This document shows, piece by piece, positions 35,769 through 44,868 of a DNA stretch of 64,000 bases. Origin of the DNA: Clostridiales bacterium (GTDB lineage: Bacteria > Bacillota > Clostridia > Peptostreptococcales > Acidaminobacteraceae); assembly GCA_016342415.1 (NCBI GenBank), contig JAEIOD010000003.1, positions 1 through 64,000 of the forward strand, written 5' to 3'. Position numbers and translations under genes: made by a program. The notes under the pieces are model-generated. The model ran no database searches. It saw nothing but the letters and a program-made list of their open reading frames with translations, and was not told the DNA's origin. Each line of letters opens with the position of its first letter. Position 1 is the first letter of the stretch.

Positions 35769-37100
35769 ATGAAAAAATATGAAGTGGTCATAAGTTATAT
35801 TCAGGATTTGATAGATCGCAAAAATTTAATGCCAGGAAAGTCGTTACCGACTATTAGATTTATGGTCAATGAATTAAAAGTCAACAAGTCTACTGTTCAA
35901 AGAGCTTATCTGGAACTAGAAAAAAATCATGTGATTTATTCTATACCGAAATCCGGTTACTATATGATTGATCAAGATCCGTTAAAAGAAACCTCTCATG
36001 AAATAATTGATTTATCACATGTCGTTTTAGAAGATAGATTACTGCCTTATAACGAATTCAACCACTGTATTAATAAAGCGATAAAACTATACAATTCAAA
36101 TCTGTTTACATACAGTGATGCTAGAGGGTTGTTAACACTTAGAGAAGTACTGGTAGATCATTTGAAACAGAATCAAGTGTTCACTGAATTGGAAAGTATT
36201 GTTATCACTTCTGGTACACAACAAGCTTTGCATATCCTTCTAAATATTGAGTTTCCAAATGGCAAGAGCGTGATTTTAATTGAAGAACCTTCATATGATT
36301 TGTTTATAAAATCGGCAAAAATATCAGGTCATGATGTTATTTCTATACCCTTAAATGGTGAAGGAATTGATCTGAAGAGGTTAGAGGACATATTTAAAAC
36401 TAAAGAAATTAAGTTTTTTTATACCATGCCAAGACTACATAATCCTTTGGGTGTATGTTATAGGGAAAAAGACAAACAAAAAATTGTAGAACTGGCATAT
36501 AAATATGATGTTTTTATTGTAGAAGATGATTATCTAAGTGATATAGATTATAATATGAAACGTCTGCCGATGCATTATTATGACACACATCATAAAGTGG
36601 TTTACCTAAAAAGTTATTCGAAAGTATTTATGCCTGGCATGCGTATTGGGGCTGCTGTGTTGCCAGAAAAGTTATTAGAAGGTTTTTCCATATATAAGTC
36701 AATTTTAGATATTTCAGCACCTCTTTTAAGTCAAGGTGGACTAGAGGTGTTCATCAAAAGTGGGATGTATAACAAACATGTCAAAAAAATTAGAACTGCT
36801 TACAGAAAGAAAATGACTTTCTGTAAACAGCTATTAACTGGATTAGATACACAAATGTTAAATTATCATGTTCCAGATACCGGTTTTTATATATACCTAG
36901 AATGTGACTCTGTCAATATGGAGACTCTGGTACATCAACTGAGTCAAAAGAACATCCAAATAAAAACCTGTGATACCTCATATTTAGTCTCTGATGATGC
37001 AAAACAAGCCATACGTTTATGTGTTTCGGGACTTTCGAAAGATGAAATTAGTTTGAGTTTAAGAAAAATTATTGATACCATCAACGAGTTGTTATGTTGA
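35769..37100 (+). CDS. MocR/PdxR-type GntR regulator with aminotransferase domain
   Basis: A 443-residue regulator that fuses a GntR winged helix (residues 1-70: PTIRFMVNELKVNKSTVQRAYLEL) to a class I aminotransferase-like domain. The PLP-binding lysine is visible in YLKSYSKVFMPGMRIG, with VEDDYLSD and TSGTQQALHILL earlier. MocR proteins sense PLP or a PLP adduct with an amino compound rather than catalysing transamination. The start is ATG 35769, five bases after AGGAGA; an upstream extension has no ribosome site. The last 20 bases overlap the converging GNAT gene. Confidence 0.93.
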   Translation: MKKYEVVISYIQDLIDRKNLMPGKSLPTIRFMVNELKVNKSTVQRAYLELEKNHVIYSIPKSGYYMIDQDPLKETSHEIIDLSHVVLEDRLLPYNEFNHCINKAIKLYNSNLFTYSDARGLLTLREVLVDHLKQNQVFTELESIVITSGTQQALHILLNIEFPNGKSVILIEEPSYDLFIKSAKISGHDVISIPLNGEGIDLKRLEDIFKTKEIKFFYTMPRLHNPLGVCYREKDKQKIVELAYKYDVFIVEDDYLSDIDYNMKRLPMHYYDTHHKVVYLKSYSKVFMPGMRIGAAVLPEKLLEGFSIYKSILDISAPLLSQGGLEVFIKSGMYNKHVKKIRTAYRKKMTFCKQLLTGLDTQMLNYHVPDTGFYIYLECDSVNMETLVHQLSQKNIQIKTCDTSYLVSDDAKQAIRLCVSGLSKDEISLSLRKIIDTINELLC

Positions 37101-37659
37101 CGTTTTCTTTTAATTGATGAGGACATTTTTTGTAAACTACCATTTCAATTGGTGTTCTTGAAGTTGTATCAGTATCGACTACTGTTTTCAAATAATCAAA
37201 TTCCAGATGTTCAAGCAGTTTAATTGAATCTAGATTGGTTTTAGAGGTATAAGCCTGTAAACAATCTAACTTCATGGTAAATAAAGCATATTGCTCGATT
37301 AGCTTGAGAGTTTCTTGCATGTACCCTTTACCTCTGAATTGAGGGAAAATACCGTATCCTAATTCTGCGATATTTTCTTCTTCATCTAAATTCCAAATAG
37401 AAATGGTACCAATCAATGTTTCAGATTCTTTCAAACAAATAGCCCATATGATCCATTTGTAGGAATCTATACCTTCGTTCATCTTAGTCACATAATTAGA
37501 AGCATCGGAAATAGAAGTATAAATTGGCATATCGACATGCACAAAGTTACTTTTGTTGGATTGATACTCATAGATAGGTTGTATATGAGTATGGTTGAGT
37601 TTCTTTAAGATTAACCTTTCTGTCTTTAGAACTGGAAAGGGTTTAAATGGTCTTATCAT
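37081..37659 (-). CDS. RimJ/RimL-type GNAT N-acetyltransferase
   Basis: A 192-residue acetyltransferase of the Acetyltransf_3 branch. It begins FPVLKTERLILKKL, has the acetyl-CoA loop GYGIFPQFRGKGYMQETLKLI and the closing NLDSIKLLEHLEFDYL. Related proteins acetylate ribosomal-protein N-termini or small molecules; the substrate is not known. The start is ATG 37659, five bases after AAGGAGG. It converges on the MocR gene with a 20-base overlap of the 3' ends. Confidence 0.88.
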   Translation of the reverse strand: MIRPFKPFPVLKTERLILKKLNHTHIQPIYEYQSNKSNFVHVDMPIYTSISDASNYVTKMNEGIDSYKWIIWAICLKESETLIGTISIWNLDEEENIAELGYGIFPQFRGKGYMQETLKLIEQYALFTMKLDCLQAYTSKTNLDSIKLLEHLEFDYLKTVVDTDTTSRTPIEMVVYKKCPHQLKENVNITTR

Positions 37660-37711
37660 GTGCACCTCCTTGTCCGTTATTATACCCAATAGTCAACTTA
37701 ATAACAAAAAC

Positions 37712-37742
37712 TTGACGTTACACCTACTGTAATGTTTATAAT
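37712..37742 (+). promoter_or_regulatory. MerR-type promoter with 19-base spacer
   Basis: -35 TTGACG (37712-37717) and -10 TATAAT (37737-37742) are separated by 19 bases, two more than normal, and the spacer carries the dyad TTAC-ACCTACT-GTAA. This is the classic architecture on which MerR regulators untwist DNA to activate. Confidence 0.85.
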
Positions 37743-37771
37743 GGGTAAAGTAAACATTTAAAGGAGCCGTT

Positions 37772-38596
37772 ATGAGTTTTACATTATCAGTAAAGGAAAT
37801 GTCGAAAATTACAAATGTGAGCAAAAGAAATATCCGTTATTATGATTCTATTGGATTATTCAAACCAAGTGGTGTCAGTGAAAATGGTTATAGGTATTAC
37901 GATATCGAGAAAATAGAAGAATTGAGGTTGATCAATTATCTTAGACATGCTGGTGTTTCAATCAAAGAAATTGAAAAACATTTAAAAAACAGAAATATTG
38001 ATGAGTATGTTGATATCTTAAACAATCAGTTAACTGCAATTGAATCCGAACTCAACAAAATAAATGCACTAAAGATTAGACTAAAAAATAAGTTGACATC
38101 TATAGAATATATTCGATCACTTAAACACTTTGATCAGATTCGAGTAGAAGTATTTCCGAAACGTCGTATTTTGAAAAAAATGGTTGAGTTAAGAACACCA
38201 ATTGATTGGGAAAGAGCCATGTTAACATTAGAAGAAGAATTACCTCCAAGTTTGGTTGTTGGAGATAACGGATTCTTTGTAGATCTTAAACGTTATAATC
38301 ACCGTAAAGGGACAGAGTTCATTGGTCTGTTTATGATTGCTGATGATCCTTTTACTTTACAATCGAGTTACTTGGAGTATTTGGATGAAGGTCCATATTT
38401 AACATTGTATTTAAAAGGTAATCATGAGGATGCGAGATTAAGATATAAAGAGCTTATTGAGTATGCAGAAACCAATAATCTGGTTTTAGAATCGTATGCT
38501 TTAGAAAGAACTTTGATAGACCATTTCATTTCATCTGATAAGGAACTGTATATCACTGAGATTCAAATACCAATTAGACAGAAAGAGGCATTATGA
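37772..38596 (+). CDS. MerR family regulator with GyrI-like ligand domain
   Basis: A 274-residue regulator. The N-terminal helix-turn-helix is MerR-type (MSKITNVSKRNIRYYDSIGL, then ENGYRYYDIEKIEEL), followed by a coiled coil (about 75-115) and a C-terminal effector domain like BmrR/GyrI (FFVDLKRYNHRK, EGPYLTLYLKGNHEDA, LYITEIQIPI). BmrR-type regulators bind lipophilic cations and activate drug exporters. The next gene, overlapping by four bases, is a MATE exporter, which fits exactly. Confidence 0.93.
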   Translation: MSFTLSVKEMSKITNVSKRNIRYYDSIGLFKPSGVSENGYRYYDIEKIEELRLINYLRHAGVSIKEIEKHLKNRNIDEYVDILNNQLTAIESELNKINALKIRLKNKLTSIEYIRSLKHFDQIRVEVFPKRRILKKMVELRTPIDWERAMLTLEEELPPSLVVGDNGFFVDLKRYNHRKGTEFIGLFMIADDPFTLQSSYLEYLDEGPYLTLYLKGNHEDARLRYKELIEYAETNNLVLESYALERTLIDHFISSDKELYITEIQIPIRQKEAL

Positions 38597-39951
38597 GAGA
38601 TTTGACACAAGGCAATATCAAGAAACACATTTTTGATTTGGCATTACCTACTTTAGGCGGTATGTTGGCTTTTACTTTATTTAACTTAACCGATACATAT
38701 TTTGTTGGTAAATTAGGCACTGAATCATTAGCTGCAATGGGATTTACATTTCCGGTAGTGATGATTGCCGGCGCTGTCGGTATGGGTGTTAGTACAGGAG
38801 CAGCTTCTGTATTATCAAGAGCTGCCGGATTGAAAGATAAGAAATCAATGAAGAGAACAGCAACAGATGGAATCATATTGTCAGTCTTGATAGTGATGTT
38901 CTTCTCCATAGTAGGGCTGTTGACCATGGATATTATATTTCCACTTTTAGGTGCAACAGAAGAGACTTTGCCTTTGGTAAAAGAGTATATGAGCATTTGG
39001 TACGGTTTTGTATTTGTTGTACTGATGCCACCAATCAGTGATGCATCTATGAGAGCTGTTGGTGATACCTTTAGACCTTTTATAGTAATGATGGTCTGTG
39101 CTTTATTGAATATCATTCTCGATCCGATTCTGATATTTGGATGGTTTGGTTTACCGGCCATGGGTATAAAAGGTGCTGCTATAGCCACAGTCATTTCAAG
39201 GTTTTGTGGTATGATTGTTACTTTGAGCTTTCTACATTTTCATCATCGAATGGTTGATTTTAAACGACCAACTTTTAAAGTGTTGATGAGTTCGTGGAAG
39301 AAAATTTTGATTGTTGGTATACCGGCAATTGGTGTGGCGTTGTTTCCACAGTTGTTGAGAAGTATTTTGACCGCTAAGGCAGCAGCTGTTGGTGGCACTG
39401 TAGCAGTCGCTGCAATAGCAACAGGATCTAGAATTGAAAGTTTTGTCTATATCATTACACAAGCAATCGGCATCAGTATTGTACCGATGATTGGGCAAAA
39501 TTGGGGGGCGAAAGCCTATGAAAGAGTCACAGCAATTAGAGTACTTTTAAATAAATATGCTGTATACATTGGAATGATTTCCAGCGTGTTTATTTTGATT
39601 ATTTCTGAACCTTTGATTTCATTGTTTACTAAAGATCCTGAAGTCGTAGGGTATACATTGATTTATATTAGAGTGCTCGTGATTGGATCCTTTGGTATGA
39701 ATCTATATAACTGGACAGGGCAGTCGTTAAACGCGATTGGAAAGTCTATATGGACTCTTGCTCTAAATGGTGGTGGAACAATCTTGGTGATGATTCCAAC
39801 ACTTATCATCGGTGCCTATGCTTTTGGATTTACAGGAATGATAATTGGCTTAAGTTTAGGACAAATTATTGTTGGTTTAATTTCAATTGGAGTCGGTAAA
39901 AGATTCTTATCAGATCATAGTGATCATAATAAGTTAAAAAAGGTTTCATAA
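38593..39951 (+). CDS. MATE family efflux transporter
   Basis: A 452-residue MATE exporter with twelve predicted helices; the opening LPTLGGMLAFTLFNLTDTYF and the duplicated GIKGAAIATVISRF are family-typical. It is the target of the upstream MerR/BmrR-like regulator, with a four-base ATGA overlap, so it is probably induced by a cationic drug or metabolite. It resembles the MATE protein at 116-1447 in general layout (FNLTDTYFVGKLGT against FNLADTYFVGRLGT), suggesting an old duplication with different regulators. Confidence 0.94.
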   Translation: MRDLTQGNIKKHIFDLALPTLGGMLAFTLFNLTDTYFVGKLGTESLAAMGFTFPVVMIAGAVGMGVSTGAASVLSRAAGLKDKKSMKRTATDGIILSVLIVMFFSIVGLLTMDIIFPLLGATEETLPLVKEYMSIWYGFVFVVLMPPISDASMRAVGDTFRPFIVMMVCALLNIILDPILIFGWFGLPAMGIKGAAIATVISRFCGMIVTLSFLHFHHRMVDFKRPTFKVLMSSWKKILIVGIPAIGVALFPQLLRSILTAKAAAVGGTVAVAAIATGSRIESFVYIITQAIGISIVPMIGQNWGAKAYERVTAIRVLLNKYAVYIGMISSVFILIISEPLISLFTKDPEVVGYTLIYIRVLVIGSFGMNLYNWTGQSLNAIGKSIWTLALNGGGTILVMIPTLIIGAYAFGFTGMIIGLSLGQIIVGLISIGVGKRFLSDHSDHNKLKKVS

Positions 39952-39960
39952 CAGAGATTT

Positions 39961-39986
39961 AGATACGCAACTTGCGTATCTATTTT
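39961..39986 (+). terminator. terminator of the merR-MATE operon
   Basis: AGATACGCAA (39961-39970) and TTGCGTATCT (39972-39981) form a stem with a tiny loop, followed by ATTTT. Confidence 0.8.
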
Positions 39987-40113
39987 ACTATTGTAAGAGT
40001 TAATAAATATCTTGAAAGTATTTAGAAATAATAGGTGTTTACTGGTATAATGCTAACATATAACAAATAATTTAAAGGCTACTCAAATATAGAATTAAGA
40101 AGAAGGAGACATT

Positions 40114-41136
40114 ATGTACAGTTTTAAAAATGACTACAGTGAAGGGGTTCATCCAAATATACTAGAAGCATTGAGTCGGTCCAATATGATTCAGATGGAA
40201 GGATATGGTGAAGATGGATTATCTAATGAAGCCAAGACTTTAATAAAAAAAGAACTGAAAGACAATTCAGTAGATATTCACTTTTTTTCAGGCGGCACAC
40301 AAACCAACTTAACCGCGATAGGATCTTTTTTAAGACCACATGAAGCAGTTATATCTGCTGAAACAGGTCATATCCTTGTGCATGAAACTGGGGCGATAGA
40401 AGCCACTGGTCACAAAGTGATCGGGGTAGATAAAAAACTTGGAAAATTATCATCAGAGGATATTGAAGCGGTGGTTAAACTTCATGGCGATGAACATATG
40501 GTTAAGCCTAAGTTGGTATATCTATCAAATCCTACTGAACTAGGGACTATCTATTCTGATGAAGAATTAAAATCTATTAGAGACGTTTGTGATCGAAGTG
40601 GATTAATCTTGTATATGGATGGTGCACGAATGGGTTCTGCATTAATGTCCTCAGAAAATGATTTGACTCTAGAGAGTATCAACCGTTATTGTGATGCCTT
40701 TTATATTGGTGGTACTAAAAATGGTGCTCTTTTAGGTGAGGTATTAATCATCAAAAAAGAGAACCTTAAAACTGATTTTAGATATTTGATGAAACAAAGG
40801 GGTGCATTACTTGCTAAAGGTAGACTGATTGGTATTCAATTTAAAGAGTTGTTTACTGACAATCTGTTTTACAATTTAGCCAGTCATGCCAACCGAATGG
40901 CTGATTTATTGAGAGAAGGTATCAAAGACTCAGGACATGAATTTGATTTGGAAACATCAACCAATCAGTTGTTTCCAATTATGCCAATTCAAATAATTGA
41001 AGTACTGGAAAAGAAGTTTTCATTCTATAGATGGCAAAGCATAGATGCTGATAGAAGTGTTATCAGACTGGTTACATCATGGGCAACTAATGAAGAAGCA
41101 GTCAAAGAGTTTATTGAGCTTTTAAAAAGCAACTAG
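40114..41136 (+). CDS. ltaE: low-specificity L-threonine aldolase-like enzyme
   Basis: A 340-residue PLP enzyme of the beta-eliminating lyase/threonine aldolase family, which splits threonine or allo-threonine into glycine and acetaldehyde. Seen are NDYSEGVHPNILEAL, HEAVISAETGHILVHETGAIE, the PLP ring contact LYMDGARMGSAL and the PLP lysine in YIGGTKNGALLGE. A strong AGAAGGAGA ribosome site precedes it; it is a single-gene unit with its own terminator. The preferred stereoisomer cannot be told. Confidence 0.9.
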   Translation: MYSFKNDYSEGVHPNILEALSRSNMIQMEGYGEDGLSNEAKTLIKKELKDNSVDIHFFSGGTQTNLTAIGSFLRPHEAVISAETGHILVHETGAIEATGHKVIGVDKKLGKLSSEDIEAVVKLHGDEHMVKPKLVYLSNPTELGTIYSDEELKSIRDVCDRSGLILYMDGARMGSALMSSENDLTLESINRYCDAFYIGGTKNGALLGEVLIIKKENLKTDFRYLMKQRGALLAKGRLIGIQFKELFTDNLFYNLASHANRMADLLREGIKDSGHEFDLETSTNQLFPIMPIQIIEVLEKKFSFYRWQSIDADRSVIRLVTSWATNEEAVKEFIELLKSN

Positions 41137-41154
41137 TAAAATATGGTTCGATAA

Positions 41155-41183
41155 TAGGGAGAGTTAAACTCTCTATTTTTTTT
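41155..41183 (+). terminator. terminator of the aldolase gene
   Basis: GAGAGTT (41159-41165) pairs with AACTCTC (41167-41173), framed by TA/TA, followed by eight T residues. Confidence 0.8.
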
Positions 41184-41252
41184 GCTAAATACATAGAAAA
41201 TTTGGCAGGCTTTGGATATACATATAATGATATTCAATAAAAGGGGAATAGG

Positions 41253-41472
41253 ATGAAACTAAGTAAATATGCAATAATTGGCGTAACCTTTGCACTGATT
41301 GTGATGATCATCGGATTTGTTTTGATCAATAGCTTATGTATGAGAAAATGAAGTGATAATAGAAGGGTCCAAATTTAAATCGGGCAAAGGTGCAGTGGGA
41401 GTTGAAATCATCTTAAATAGAATAGATGGTGAATGGACTGTAACATCAGTTGAGATGATATGGATGAGTTAA
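41253..41472 (+). pseudogene. remnant of a small anchored or exported protein
   Basis: An ATG with GGGGAATAGG upstream opens a 32-residue frame (41253-41351) that is one membrane helix, IIGVTFALIVMIIGFVLIN. Two bases after its TGA another frame continues (41353-41472) with a protein-like C-terminus: GSKFKSGKGAVGVEI and DGEWTVTSVEMI. The two parts look like the start and end of one gene whose middle was lost with a frame change. The N-terminal piece alone could still be made as a 32-residue membrane peptide. Confidence 0.55.
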
Positions 41473-41490
41473 TAAGATTTTGAAACAAAC

Positions 41491-41530
41491 AGAAGACTTT
41501 ATGAACAAAATAGAGGTCTTCTTTTTATTT
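41491..41530 (+). terminator. terminator after the remnant gene
   Basis: AGAAGAC (41491-41497) pairs with GTCTTCT (41516-41522) over an 18-base loop, followed by TTTTATTT. Confidence 0.65.
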
Positions 41531-41537
41531 ACAATTA

Positions 41538-41592
41538 TTGACTTTGTTAGTTAATTATTATACAATTCAAGTATAAATGTACCATATGGGAC
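41538..41592 (+). promoter_or_regulatory. promoter and palindrome ahead of the Crp-ABC operon
   Basis: -35 TTGACT (41538-41543), a 17-base spacer and -10 TACAAT (41561-41566) lie 38 bases before the crp-like gene. GTACCATATGGGAC (41579-41592) near the start point is a palindrome with one mismatch pair and is a candidate site for the encoded regulator. Confidence 0.7.
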
Positions 41593-41604
41593 ACAGGAGG
41601 TAGT

Positions 41605-42249
41605 ATGTTTAAGATATTAAAGGATAATCCAATATTTCATAACATCTCTATTGATCAACTTGAAACCTTCTTTCAATCCTCTGGTGAAATCTTGGAATTT
41701 AACAAAGACGATGTGGCATACGATAGTGGCAAACACATAAAAAGTATGATGTTTTTATTAAATGGAAGTGCAAGGGTTGAACAGATTTCCGAGGACAATT
41801 TAACTTTTTTGAAACGAATAGAACCAGGTGAGTTATTCGGTGTGTTATCAATATTTACAGATGTTGATTATTACCCGACTCGAGTAACATTTGAAAAGAA
41901 AAGTATGGTCCTTATGTTAAAAGAACATGAAGTTTTAGAGCTTCTAAATCAAGATCCCAATTTGTTAAAAAATTATCTAACATTTTTTAATGGACAGGTG
42001 CAGTATTTATTGGATAGGATTGCTTTGTTTTCAATCCCTAGTGGAGAAGATAGAGTACTGACTTACATAAGTAGATTAAAATCTAGCACACAATCAAATG
42101 AGTTAACATTACCGATGTCAAAAGTAGAACTAGCTGAATATTTAGGTATTGCAAGATCTACGTTATACAGAGTATTTGATAAACTAATAGAGAATCAAAT
42201 GTTAGAAATCAAAGGTAATAAACTTTATATCTTAGGAGGCATTAAATGA
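41605..42249 (+). CDS. Crp/Fnr family transcriptional regulator
   Basis: A 214-residue regulator: cyclic-nucleotide-binding-like beta-roll (KSMMFLLNGSARVEQISEDN, EPGELFGVLSIF) followed by a winged helix (LPMSKVELAEYLGIARSTLYRVFDKL). No cysteine cluster for an iron-sulfur centre is seen, so it is not a true Fnr. It overlaps the binding-protein gene by four bases and therefore probably controls this ABC importer. The effector is unknown. Confidence 0.92.
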   Translation: MFKILKDNPIFHNISIDQLETFFQSSGEILEFNKDDVAYDSGKHIKSMMFLLNGSARVEQISEDNLTFLKRIEPGELFGVLSIFTDVDYYPTRVTFEKKSMVLMLKEHEVLELLNQDPNLLKNYLTFFNGQVQYLLDRIALFSIPSGEDRVLTYISRLKSSTQSNELTLPMSKVELAEYLGIARSTLYRVFDKLIENQMLEIKGNKLYILGGIK

Positions 42250-43313
42250 AAAAAAGTCTAATATTAATAGGTATTCTGATCATCTCAATAATGATGGTTA
42301 TCGGGTGTTCAAATGATACAAATAATGCAGTGGATAATTCGGTAATAAATGCTGAAAATGCATCTGTTGAAGAAACAAATGATGAAACAACAAATGAAGA
42401 AGCAGTGGAAACACCAGTTGAAAGACCTGAGTTAAGAATCGCGACTTTAAAAGGACCAACTGGAATCGGTATGGTTCAGATGATGGAAAATGATGAACTG
42501 GAAACCAGTGCTGTTGATTATACCTTTGATCTTGTTGGAGCACCAGATCAAATCATTGGTAAAGTTGTACAAGGCGAAGTTGAAATTGCTGCTGTACCGA
42601 CTAACTTGGCATCAATATTAAATGTAAAAACAGAAGGACAAATACAATTGTTAGCGGTTAATACACTTGGTGTACTTTATGTTTTAGAAAATGGTCAAGA
42701 AATCCAGAGCATTGAGGATTTAAAAGGTAAAACTTTAAGATCATCTGGTAAAGGAGCTTCTCCAGAATATATCTTGAATTATGTATTGGCTGAAAATGGT
42801 TTAACGGATGATGTAACAGTTGAATATGCAGTTGAACATAGTGAATTGGCTACAACAACAACTGCTGGTGATACAACGCTTGCATTGTTACCACAACCAT
42901 TTGTAACATCTACACTTCTTGGTAATGCAGATGTAAGAATCGCTTTAGACCTTACAAAAGAATGGGAAAAAGTAACGGGTGGTTCTGTTTTACCAATGGG
43001 TGCTATTATTGTAAATAAAGCATATGCTGAAGCTAATCCAGAAGTGATTGCATCATTTATGGCTGAGTATCAAGCATCTGTTGAATTTGTAAATGCTTCA
43101 CCAGTAGATGCTGGTTTATTAGTAGAGAAATTTGGTATCTTACCAAAAGCTGCTTTAGCAACAAAAGCAATTCCAAATTGTAACATTACTTTAATTGATG
43201 CACAAACATCAAAAGAGTCTGTTATGAAATTCTATGAAATTTTAAAAGGTTATGATCCAAAATCAATTGGGGGTTCAATGCCAGAGGATTCATTCTTCTA
43301 TGAAAAGAAATAA
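42246..43313 (+). CDS. NitT/TauT-type ABC transporter binding lipoprotein
   Basis: A 355-residue solute-binding lipoprotein. The signal peptide ends MVIGC with Cys21, followed by a Glu/Asn/Thr-rich linker to about residue 58. The mature part is a type II binding fold of the SsuA/ThiY/NrtA group: RIATLKGPTGIGMVQMMEN, VEIAAVPTNLASIL, LKGKTLRSSGKGASPEYIL and LLPQPFVTSTLL. Members take sulfonates, nitrate or pyrimidine precursors; nothing here names the substrate. It is translated by overlap with both neighbours. Confidence 0.92.
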   Translation: MKKSLILIGILIISIMMVIGCSNDTNNAVDNSVINAENASVEETNDETTNEEAVETPVERPELRIATLKGPTGIGMVQMMENDELETSAVDYTFDLVGAPDQIIGKVVQGEVEIAAVPTNLASILNVKTEGQIQLLAVNTLGVLYVLENGQEIQSIEDLKGKTLRSSGKGASPEYILNYVLAENGLTDDVTVEYAVEHSELATTTTAGDTTLALLPQPFVTSTLLGNADVRIALDLTKEWEKVTGGSVLPMGAIIVNKAYAEANPEVIASFMAEYQASVEFVNASPVDAGLLVEKFGILPKAALATKAIPNCNITLIDAQTSKESVMKFYEILKGYDPKSIGGSMPEDSFFYEKK

Positions 43314-44055
43314 ACTACGAGAAGGATTTTTTATCCTTCTCTTTTGGGTAGCACTATGGTGGATATTATCGATTATCGCCAATAAATTCTATGTTCCTTC
43401 GCCATTAGAAACAGGTAAAGTACTGGTTTCACTTTTAAGTACGGCCCTGACATATAAAATTCTTTTATCCAGTATCACTCGAGTGCTGATTGCTTTATCA
43501 ATCGGTATCGGACTAGGAGTTGTTTTAGGCGTTTTAGCAGGTATGTATGAAATGGTTTACAAGACCTTACAACCCATCATTATAGCTATAAAATCAACGC
43601 CGGTAGTTTCTTTTATTATTCTTTTGATTATACTGGTTGAAGATGCTTGGGTACCAAGTCTTTGTGGCATACTATTATGCTTTCCAATTATTTATTACAA
43701 TGTTGTAGAAGGTTATAAGATGGTAGACTCGGAGCTTATTAACATGTCTACTATTTATAAAGTACCATTTTATAGGAAACTAAAAAAATTATATTTGCCT
43801 AGTACCTTGCCTTACTTGTTTGCAGGTGTTTTAACGAGTATAGGTATCTGTTGGAAAGGTACAATTGCTGCAGAAGTGATTGCTTTTATCAATGATTCGG
43901 TTGGACAGCAGTTATATGATGGTAAAGTGTGGATGGATTATGACCATGTCTTTGCCTGGACGTTTTTAATTATCATCTGTAGTTTATGTATCGAGATTAT
44001 TACAAAACGTTTGATTATGAAGGTTAAGTATTATGAAAGATTTAAGGTGATTTAA
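43300..44055 (+). CDS. NitT/TauT-type ABC transporter permease
   Basis: A 251-residue inner-membrane permease with about six helices. The BPD_transp_1 core shows GIGLGVVLGVLAGMYEMVY, KSTPVVSFIILLII and, near 185, the EAA-type loop LYLPSTLPYLFAGVLTSIG. The start is ATG 43300 behind AGAGGA, inside the end of the binding-protein gene (14-base overlap). Its stop codon shares one base with the ATPase start. Confidence 0.93.
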   Translation: MKRNKLREGFFILLFWVALWWILSIIANKFYVPSPLETGKVLVSLLSTALTYKILLSSITRVLIALSIGIGLGVVLGVLAGMYEMVYKTLQPIIIAIKSTPVVSFIILLIILVEDAWVPSLCGILLCFPIIYYNVVEGYKMVDSELINMSTIYKVPFYRKLKKLYLPSTLPYLFAGVLTSIGICWKGTIAAEVIAFINDSVGQQLYDGKVWMDYDHVFAWTFLIIICSLCIEIITKRLIMKVKYYERFKVI

Positions 44056-44681
44056 TGATAACGCTTAGGAATATTCATAAGTATTTTGGTCAATTAAAAG
44101 TAATGGAAGACTTTTCAATCGATTTTGAAGAAGGAAAAGTAACTTGTCTGCTTGGTCCATCAGGATGTGGTAAATCAACCATTCTTAAGATGCTTTCCAG
44201 ATTGGATACTAAGTATGCTGGTAACATAGTAGGTTTAGACAACAAGAAGCTTTCCTATGTGTTTCAGGAAAGTCGTTTGATTCCTTGGTTGACAGTCGAA
44301 GAGAATCTTTCATATGTCCTAGAAGGTAAGTTGCCAGAGGATTTACTCAAAGAACGTATTGAATTCTTTTTAAACAAAGTGGAATTAACGGCATTTAGAA
44401 AAGCCTATCCCAATACTTTGAGTGGTGGTATGAAACAAAGAGTTTCTCTAGCAAGAGCCTTTGCGATGCCGCATGATATTTTGTTGATGGACGAGCCGTT
44501 CCAAGGTTTAGACGATGAATTGAAAGACCAGCTTATGACATTGTTAGAGGAGCTCATATGCCTTGATAAAAAGACGGTTATTATTGTAACACATGATTTA
44601 CAAGAAGCCAGTCGCTTAGGAGATAAGATCATCCGATTAATAGGATGTCCTATTACCCAGAGCGAGGAAATAAGAATATAG
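44055..44681 (+). CDS. NitT/TauT-type ABC transporter ATPase
   Basis: A 208-residue ATPase with Walker A GPSGCGKSTILK, Q-loop VFQESRLIPWL, signature LSGGMKQRVSLARAF, Walker B ILLMDEPFQGLD and H-loop VTHDLQEASRLGD. It is shorter than most SsuB/TauB proteins (about 240-260 residues), with a short C-terminus, but all catalytic parts are intact. It completes the crp-ABC operon and is followed by a terminator. Confidence 0.94.
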   Translation: MITLRNIHKYFGQLKVMEDFSIDFEEGKVTCLLGPSGCGKSTILKMLSRLDTKYAGNIVGLDNKKLSYVFQESRLIPWLTVEENLSYVLEGKLPEDLLKERIEFFLNKVELTAFRKAYPNTLSGGMKQRVSLARAFAMPHDILLMDEPFQGLDDELKDQLMTLLEELICLDKKTVIIVTHDLQEASRLGDKIIRLIGCPITQSEEIRI

Positions 44682-44687
44682 ATGAAG

Positions 44688-44716
44688 AAAAGCATTGTTG
44701 AGATGCTTTTTTTTTG
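44688..44716 (+). terminator. terminator of the Crp-ABC operon
   Basis: AAAAGCAT (44688-44695) pairs with ATGCTTTT (44703-44710), followed by more T residues. Confidence 0.85.
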
Positions 44717-44868
44717 TCTGAATTTACATTTGTAAATAGTGAAGCAAGAAAAATAATATCCTAATCATGTCATGATTAGGTAAAAACAATTTCTATTGTT
44801 CTATGTATAAATACACATTGTCTGATATGATAAAATAAACAAGTAACTATAAAGATTAAGGATATAAA

